Shown here: positions 52,952 through 57,660 of the stretch, piece after piece
Position numbering within the stretch: position 1 is the first letter of the stretch
How the letters are laid out: each line of letters opens with the position of its first letter
From: an uncultured bacterium
Lineage (GTDB): Bacteria > Cyanobacteriota > Vampirovibrionia > Gastranaerophilales > Gastranaerophilaceae
Direction: 5' to 3'
Assembly: GCA_949294395.1 (NCBI GenBank)
Contig: CASFGU010000020.1
Coordinates: 1-57,660 of the forward strand
DNA length: 57,660 nucleotides
The notes under the pieces: model-generated
Database searches by the model: none
What the model was told of the DNA's origin: nothing
Seen by the model: the letters and a program-made list of their open reading frames with translations, nothing else
Program-made: the position numbers and the translations under genes

Positions 52952-53416
52952 ATGTTAATAAAAAGAGATGAGATTAAAAATCTGGTAGACAAAATCCACA
53001 AAGAAGGAAAAACTGTTGTCTGCACAAACGGGTGTTTTGATATTCTGCATGCCGGACACGTCAGATATCTTCAAAAAACAAAATCCTTTGCGGATTACTG
53101 CATTGTTCTTTTAAATTCCGACAAATCCGTCCGCTCAATTAAAGGGCCGTCAAGACCTGTAAACAATGAAAACGACCGCGCTGAAATATTAAGCGCTTTG
53201 AGATATGTGGATTATGTGGTATTATTTGATGAGGACAGTCCGCGGAATCTTTTAGATGACATTAAACCTGATGTTTACACAAAAGGGGCAGACTACAATA
53301 TGGAAACTCTGCCTGAAGCTGACATTATGAAAAAAAACGGTACAAGGGTTGAGTTTATTGAGTTTGTGCAGGGCAAATCAACTACCAATATTATTAATAA
53401 AGTGAATGGTGAGTAG
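52952..53416 (+). CDS. rfaE2: D-glycero-beta-D-manno-heptose 1-phosphate adenylyltransferase
   Basis: 154 residues. CTNGCFDILHAGHVRYL is the nucleotidyltransferase HxGH motif; LNSDKSVRSIKGPSRPVN and VQGKSTTNIINK match RfaE2, the C-terminal half of HldE. It makes ADP-heptose, the precursor of the lipopolysaccharide inner core and a trigger of host ALPK1 sensing. The stop overlaps the next start by one base. No hldA/rfaE1 nearby. Confidence 0.93.
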   Translation: MLIKRDEIKNLVDKIHKEGKTVVCTNGCFDILHAGHVRYLQKTKSFADYCIVLLNSDKSVRSIKGPSRPVNNENDRAEILSALRYVDYVVLFDEDSPRNLLDDIKPDVYTKGADYNMETLPEADIMKKNGTRVEFIEFVQGKSTTNIINKVNGE

Positions 53417-53700
53417 TGAGTGGATATGTTTATATATTATTCAATAAACAAAATGGTACATTGTACGTTGGCGTTACATCAGATTTAGTTAAACGAATAT
53501 TCCAACATAAAAACAAATTTGCAGACGGTTTTACTAAAAAATACAATATTGATAAATTAGGTTATTACGAAATTTATGATAATATTGAAACAGCAATTGA
53601 AAGGGAAAAGAAGTTAAAAGGAGCATCAAGAAAGAAAAAACTTGAACTAATAGAAACAAATAATCCAAACTGGCTGGACTTATATGAAGAAATCCTCTAG
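53416..53700 (+). CDS. GIY-YIG nuclease (small solo type)
   Basis: 94 residues from a GTG that shares its first base with the rfaE2 stop. YVYILFNKQNGTLYVGVTSD is the GIY-YIG pair, LVKRIFQHK holds the catalytic Arg, and ETAIEREKKLKG holds the Glu. It belongs to the small free-standing nucleases often found beside palindromic repeats. The 173-bp tandem repeats begin 54 nt after its stop. No DNA-binding domain, so its target is unknown. Confidence 0.88.
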   Translation: MSGYVYILFNKQNGTLYVGVTSDLVKRIFQHKNKFADGFTKKYNIDKLGYYEIYDNIETAIEREKKLKGASRKKKLELIETNNPNWLDLYEEIL

Positions 53701-54169
53701 TCATTCCGAGGAGAATTTCAAAAGATCGCCTGAGAAAGGAGTGAATACACCCGACGTCATTGCGAGCGTTAGAGAAGCAATCCAGCCTATGAAAATAATC
53801 GTACCATTCTCAATTTAATAATTTCATAAAAGTTGGATTCTTTCGGGCTTGAGCCCTCAGAATGACTCAGTTGTCACTAAAGCAAATCAGGTTTAAAATG
53901 AAACCTATGAGGAATGAAGGCTCCTGTCGTCATTGCGAGCGATAGCGAAGCAATCCAGCCTATGAAAATAATCGTACCATTCTCAATTTAATAATTTCAT
54001 AAAAGCTGGATTCTTTCGGGCTTAAGCCCTCAGAATGACTCAGTTGTCACTAAAGCTGGTCAGGTTTAAAATGAAACCTATGAGGAATGAAGGCATCTGT
54101 CGTCATTGCGAGCGCCAGCGAAGCAATCCAGCCGGTTAAAAATAATAATCAAATACAAGGAGAAAATAT
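53701..54169. repeat. 173-bp tandem repeats with ATTGCGAGC/GCAATCC palindromes
   Basis: No gene in 469 bases. A unit starting CGTCATTGCGAGCG begins at 53755, 53928 and 54101, exactly 173 bp apart; the third copy stops after GCAATCCAGCC. Each start holds an ATTGC...GCAAT palindrome of the kind widespread in bacterial genomes. The units differ at a few bases. The lpxD Shine-Dalgarno AAGGAG lies at the right end. Confidence 0.88.
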
Positions 54170-55258
54170 ATGAAAGCATTTACGGTAGAAGAAATTTCAC
54201 AAATCGTTGACGGTATGTTGACAAAAGCAGCAGATGTTACAATTACACAGATAGCACCTCCGCTTCTGTCCGATGAAAACACTCTTGCCCTTGCACTTGG
54301 CGAGGACGAGATTGCAAACCTCGCAAAATCAAAAGCTAAAGCGGCACTGGTGCCGTTAGGCGTTCAGATTGACGGGTTCACAACAATTGAAGTTGAAAGA
54401 CCGCGTCTTGCAATGATGAAACTGCTTAACCTTTTTTATGTTCCGCCTGTTGTTAATAAGGGAGTTCATCCGACTGCCGTTGTTCACGAAACAGCAAAAC
54501 TAGGCGAAAATGTCCAGATCGGGCCGAATGTTGTGATTTCTCATGATGCCGTAATCGGAGATAATACTAAAATTATGGCAAATTCATATATCGGAGGCGG
54601 CGTCCATATCGGTCAAAACTGCTTCTTCCATCCGTCCGTGAATATCGGCGACAGAGTAACAATCGGAGATGATGTAATCCTCCATCACGGGGTTTCACTG
54701 GGTGCCGACGGTTTCAGCTTTGTGACAGAAAACCCTGACAACATTGAACAGGCAAGGAAAGAAGGCTCAATAAAAGAAGAAAATATAAAACAGGTAATAT
54801 TCAAAATTCCTTCAATCGGGGCTGTCAAAATCGGCAACAACGTTGAAATCGGTGCCAATACAGCAATTGACCGCGGGACAATTGAAGATACCACAATAGG
54901 CGATAATACAAAAATTGATGACCTTGTTATGATAGGCCACAACTGTAAAATAGGTAAAGGCTGCTTAATCGTATCTCAGGTAGGTATTGCAGGAAGCTGT
55001 GTAATAGGTGACAGAGTGGTTATAGCAGGTCAGGCAGGTCTTGCCGATCATATTGAAATCGGTTCGGATTCAATCGTCACCGCAAAAGCCGGCGTTACAA
55101 AATCATTCCCTGAAAAATCTATCATTGTCGGTATTCCGGCTGTTCCGCGCAAAGAATTTATCAAACAGCTCAAAACAATGAAGGACGCTCAGGAAATCTT
55201 TGCAAAATTCAGAAAATACGAACCGATGTTAAAAGTATTTGAGGAAGAACACCAGTAA
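54170..55258 (+). CDS. lpxD: UDP-3-O-acylglucosamine N-acyltransferase LpxD
   Basis: Adds the second acyl chain in lipid A synthesis from acyl-ACP. 362 residues. N-terminal uridine-binding domain, then a left-handed beta-helix of hexapeptide repeats (VQIGPNVVISHDAVIGDNTK and so on), with the catalytic His in MIGHNCKIG, and a C-terminal helical tail. AAGGAG lies 8 nt before the ATG. It overlaps lpxC by one base. Confidence 0.95.
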   Translation: MKAFTVEEISQIVDGMLTKAADVTITQIAPPLLSDENTLALALGEDEIANLAKSKAKAALVPLGVQIDGFTTIEVERPRLAMMKLLNLFYVPPVVNKGVHPTAVVHETAKLGENVQIGPNVVISHDAVIGDNTKIMANSYIGGGVHIGQNCFFHPSVNIGDRVTIGDDVILHHGVSLGADGFSFVTENPDNIEQARKEGSIKEENIKQVIFKIPSIGAVKIGNNVEIGANTAIDRGTIEDTTIGDNTKIDDLVMIGHNCKIGKGCLIVSQVGIAGSCVIGDRVVIAGQAGLADHIEIGSDSIVTAKAGVTKSFPEKSIIVGIPAVPRKEFIKQLKTMKDAQEIFAKFRKYEPMLKVFEEEHQ

Positions 55259-56076
55259 TGACAGTAACCTTAAAAAAAGAAGCCGAAATTTCAGGCAATG
55301 GCTTAATGAAAAATAAACCGTGCACCGTGAAGTTTTTCCCGTCAGATAAAGGAAAAATAAGATACTTTGTGTCCGGAGAAGAATTCAGTGCTGATGTCGA
55401 TAATGTTTTATCAACCGAACACTGCGTAGTGCTCGGGAAAAACAAAGCAAAGTCAATGCTGACAGAACATTTAACTGCAGCACTTGCTTTTTGCGGAATA
55501 GATTCGCTTGATATTTGCATGGATGAAATGGAAGTGCCGGCACTCGACGGAAGTTCTAAAGAATGGGTTGAACTTTTTAAACAAACTGGCATTGCAAAAC
55601 CGCTGTTTTATAAACCGAAACAGTATACCGTATCAGAACCGGTATATTATCTTAACGGCAAGACCAGCTTTGTAATTCTTCCGGATGATGAATTATTTAT
55701 CTCTTATGCCGTGAATTACAATCATCCTGATCTTACAGGACGCTGGGTGAACTATAACCCGAAAAATCCGCAGGAAATTATTGAAGCCAGAACTTTCGGA
55801 TTTTATAAGGATTTGAGAAAGTTTCAGATGCTCGGGTTTGCTCAAGGTGTGAATATAGATAACACCGTAGGATTAAAAGAGGAAGGTTACACTACCCCGT
55901 TGAGAAGCGAGATGGAACCGGTTAAGCATAAAATCCTTGACTTAATCGGAGATTTATACCTTACAGGCGTGAACCCGCTTAATCTGAAATGCCAGATTCT
56001 CGCAAAAGAGGCAGGTCATGCTGTTCATATTAAAGTTGCCAAACAGCTTAAAGAGAAATTAATCGAAATAAAATAA
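55258..56076 (+). CDS. lpxC: UDP-3-O-acyl-N-acetylglucosamine deacetylase LpxC
   Basis: The committed zinc-dependent step of lipid A synthesis. 272 residues, slightly short. Zinc ligands His in MLTEHLTAAL and HKILDLIGD (His and Asp), the AGHAVHIKVA catalytic His and PALDGSS are visible. The N-terminal substrate loop reads SGNGLMKNKPC, where the usual His after GL is Met. Coupled to lpxD, followed by fabZ 11 nt later. Confidence 0.93.
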   Translation: MTVTLKKEAEISGNGLMKNKPCTVKFFPSDKGKIRYFVSGEEFSADVDNVLSTEHCVVLGKNKAKSMLTEHLTAALAFCGIDSLDICMDEMEVPALDGSSKEWVELFKQTGIAKPLFYKPKQYTVSEPVYYLNGKTSFVILPDDELFISYAVNYNHPDLTGRWVNYNPKNPQEIIEARTFGFYKDLRKFQMLGFAQGVNIDNTVGLKEEGYTTPLRSEMEPVKHKILDLIGDLYLTGVNPLNLKCQILAKEAGHAVHIKVAKQLKEKLIEIK

Positions 56077-56087
56077 GGAGAGAATAA

Positions 56088-56540
56088 ATGACAGAAGAAG
56101 TTACACAGGAAGTGTTAAGCTTTGACACTTTAGAGATTATGGAAATGATTCCGCACAGGTTTCCGTTTCTGCTTGTAGACAGAATTACGGAATGCGTTCC
56201 GGGCAAATACGCAAAAGGGTACAAAAATCTAACAATGAACGAACAGTTCTTTCAGGGGCATTTTCCGGGCAACCCTATTATGCCGGGTGTTCTGCAGCTT
56301 GAAGCCATGGCACAGTGCTCTGCACCTGTTTTAATGACAATGCCTGAATTTAAAGGCAAATTGACATTATATGCAGGGGTTGACGGCGTCCGCTTTAAAA
56401 ATATCGTTAGACCGGGTGACAGATTCGATATGGAAATTGAACTTACGAAAGTAAAAGGCCCTGTTTGCAAAGCACATGGTAAAGGTATGGTAGACGGCAA
56501 ACTCTGCGTTGAAGCCGATATGACCTTTGCATTAAAATAA
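56088..56540 (+). CDS. fabZ: 3-hydroxyacyl-ACP dehydratase FabZ
   Basis: Dehydrates 3-hydroxyacyl-ACP in fatty acid synthesis and competes with LpxA/LpxD for substrate, so it usually sits in lpx operons. 150 residues. MIPHRFPFLLVDRI with the catalytic His and GHFPGNPIMPGVLQLEAMAQ with the Glu are intact. AAGGAGAG lies 6 nt before the ATG. Confidence 0.96.
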   Translation: MTEEVTQEVLSFDTLEIMEMIPHRFPFLLVDRITECVPGKYAKGYKNLTMNEQFFQGHFPGNPIMPGVLQLEAMAQCSAPVLMTMPEFKGKLTLYAGVDGVRFKNIVRPGDRFDMEIELTKVKGPVCKAHGKGMVDGKLCVEADMTFALK

Positions 56541-56554
56541 AATTTCTTTTAAAT

Positions 56555-56594
56555 AAAAAACAAGCTCCCGTATTGTACAGGAGCTTGTTTTTTG
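56555..56594. terminator. Bidirectional terminator after fabZ
   Basis: AAAAAACAAGCTCC and GGAGCTTGTTTTTT pair around a 12-nt loop, between fabZ and the convergent prepilin F. Confidence 0.9.
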
Positions 56595-56596
56595 AT

Positions 56597-57349
56597 TTAG
56601 AAATCAAACTTTTCGCCGACGCTGTAATCCGTATAAGACATCTCGCCTCCGGATAAAATACTCTTTAAGGAATCTCCGCCGGTTTTTGACCATTCGTGGA
56701 TTTCTATATCGGATAAAGTTCCGTTAACCCTAAATACATCTCTGCCAAACTGATTTGGAAGTTTAGAACCGTTTATATCAAAATATATCGCAGCACAAAA
56801 GTAGGCAGTATAATCAAAATATAAAGGATTGCCGTCCTCGTCCTTTTTGATATTGCCGTATTCATCCTGCTGAACCTGATGAATACTTTGCTCACAGGAT
56901 GTATACTGCTGTATTGCAAGCAATGTTCCGTCACTTAGTATAATTCTGGCAGCAGGAAGTGACATATCTTTGCCGGCACCATCTTCATCAACCCACAAAC
57001 TGTTATACTTTACTTTGTAGTCATAGAAAGGCGCACATCCCTTCTGATTTTTACTGCGGCATATTTTTGCTCCGTTAAAATATTTCGCAAACTTTTCAGT
57101 AACCTCATTGGAAGATTTTGCTACATCCCATAATCCTGTAGAATCGCCCGGAGAACTATTCTTTGCCTGATAAAGCTGAACGGCCTGTGATATTGCAGAA
57201 TAAGCCTTTTTAGCACGTGTTGCAAGTTCCTTATCTTTATATTTTGTAATAAGCGAGGGTAACGTCATCGCGGCAACAACACCGATAATCCCGAGGGTGA
57301 TGAGGACTTCTGCCAACGTAAAGGCTTTGCCGCTCTCGGCTGCCTGCAA
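56597..57349 (-). CDS. Type IV prepilin-like protein F, probably phase-variable
   Basis: The certain part is 250 residues from a TTG at 57349: LQAAESGKA, then FTLAEVLITLGIIGVVAAM, several Cys and the FDINGSKLPNQFGRDVF motif. That TTG has no good Shine-Dalgarno. Upstream, AAAGGAG and ATG at 57428 read MENAGIARVY into a run of 11 G (57398-57388), then stop at TAG 57383-57381. With 10 or 13 G the frame is open from the ATG through GGGASSLSSLTGTEQG into the prepilin, giving a leader of about 35 residues before FTLAEV. The gene is therefore probably OFF in this sequence. Confidence 0.8.
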   Translation of the reverse strand: MQAAESGKAFTLAEVLITLGIIGVVAAMTLPSLITKYKDKELATRAKKAYSAISQAVQLYQAKNSSPGDSTGLWDVAKSSNEVTEKFAKYFNGAKICRSKNQKGCAPFYDYKVKYNSLWVDEDGAGKDMSLPAARIILSDGTLLAIQQYTSCEQSIHQVQQDEYGNIKKDEDGNPLYFDYTAYFCAAIYFDINGSKLPNQFGRDVFRVNGTLSDIEIHEWSKTGGDSLKSILSGGEMSYTDYSVGEKFDF

Positions 57350-57387
57350 CCCTTGTTCTGTGCCGGTTAAGGAGCTTAAACTACTTG

Positions 57388-57398
57388 CCCCCCCCCCC
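57388..57398. repeat. Homopolymer tract, 11 C (G on the coding strand)
   Basis: Eleven consecutive C on the plus strand lie between the leader ATG and the prepilin frame. The paralogous tract at 26368-26380 has 13. Such tracts change length by slippage during replication. Confidence 0.9.
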
Positions 57399-57619
57399 GT
57401 AAACCCTTGCTATACCTGCGTTTTCCATTGTTTAATCTCCTTTGCTTTTTTTCTTCTTCTTTTTTTTGAGATCCTGAAACAAGTTCAGGATGACAGATAC
57501 TTTTTTATGACACTGCTTTCTGAGCCTGCCCTGAATTTAGTTCAGGGATGACATAATGTTTTATTTTGTCATGCTGAACTTGTTTCAGCATCTCTTTGAC
57601 TTTCCACTGTCTTTTTTTT

Positions 57620-57648
57620 ATTATATCAAATCTTCCGTTTCTTTTCAA
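57620..57648 (-). promoter_or_regulatory. Promoter of leader cassette copy 3
   Basis: TTGAAA (57648-57643), 17-bp spacer, TATAAT (57625-57620) on the minus strand. The same pair with the same spacing occurs at 26740-26712 and 400-372. Confidence 0.75.
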
Positions 57649-57660
57649 CCTGTAAAAACT

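Larger units (their letters stand above)
57378..57660 (-). repeat. Prepilin leader cassette, copy 3 (fused to prepilin F)
   Basis: On the minus strand: TTGAAA/TATAAT (57648-57620), a 5' UTR of about 185 nt with three TGAA/TTCA hairpins, AAAGGAG, ATG 57428 and the poly-G run. Unlike copies 1 and 2 it lacks the core hairpin and its flanks. It fills the right edge of the window; no other gene is seen there. Confidence 0.75.

Noticed and set aside
53755-54135. CRISPR array
   Set aside because: Only 2.2 units with a 173-bp period and near-identical full units. There are no short repeats with unique spacers and no cas genes.

Overview
The window looks like a chromosomal segment of an AT-rich, Gram-negative gut bacterium of the Gastranaerophilales (Melainabacteria/Vampirovibrionia, the non-photosynthetic sister lineage of Cyanobacteria). 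The assignment is an inference. It rests on the lipid A and heptose genes (lpxD, lpxC, fabZ, rfaE2), on six type IV prepilin-like genes starting with the (G/A)FTLAEVLITLGIIGVVAAM signature typical of this group, on DUF4127 and BioY homologues, and on the lack of any photosynthesis gene. No rRNA, tRNA, CRISPR array or transposase gene was seen.

Layout. 1-6.5 kb: a repeat-borne prepilin leader cassette at the left edge, dnaK, a prepilin with a divergent XRE regulator, a HEPN/MNT pair and gatA. 6.5-24 kb: mostly housekeeping (bioY-rimI, a GGDEF protein, a TPR protein, mnmE, a glutamate-cysteine ligase, rsmA-ispE, a LysM-like protein, an OppD-type ATPase, mntP-DUF4127, a D-2-hydroxyacid dehydrogenase). 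23.7-24.8 kb: a candidate structured 5' RNA leads a small Cys-rich protein and hpf. 24.8-42 kb: a glycosyltransferase, a prepilin beside a second leader cassette, a HEAT-repeat protein, an orphan histidine kinase, holA-holB, a ROK kinase, nagZ, an aquaporin, a YfiH/laccase-domain protein with a Mur ligase, and an EmrB-type exporter. 42-51 kb: three prepilin/regulator pairs interleaved with priA, which carries an in-frame DUF559 nuclease, and with dapB. 51-57.7 kb: asd, rfaE2, a GIY-YIG nuclease, 173-bp tandem repeats, lpxD-lpxC-fabZ, and a prepilin whose 5' end holds a homopolymeric G tract in a third copy of the leader cassette.

The most interesting theme is individual control of a prepilin repertoire. 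Four of the six prepilins lie head-to-head with a small DNA-binding protein (three XRE, one ribbon-helix-helix), and the shared intergenic regions hold dyads or repeated words near the promoters. A fifth is preceded by a repeated promoter + Shine-Dalgarno + ATG + poly-G cassette whose G count (11) puts the ATG out of frame with the prepilin; 10 or 13 G would restore it, as expected for slipped-strand phase variation. The sixth has its own promoter but sits beside an orphan copy of that cassette with 13 G in another register.

A second theme is invasive small repeats. One hairpin family (six copies) has a conserved core and locus-specific arms that still pair. A DUF559 nuclease bounded by inverted hairpin repeats sits in frame inside priA. 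A GIY-YIG nuclease overlaps the end of rfaE2 and is followed by palindromic tandem repeats. A third pattern is genome style: at eleven genes a good -10 box ends only 6-7 nt before the start codon, which predicts leaderless mRNAs.
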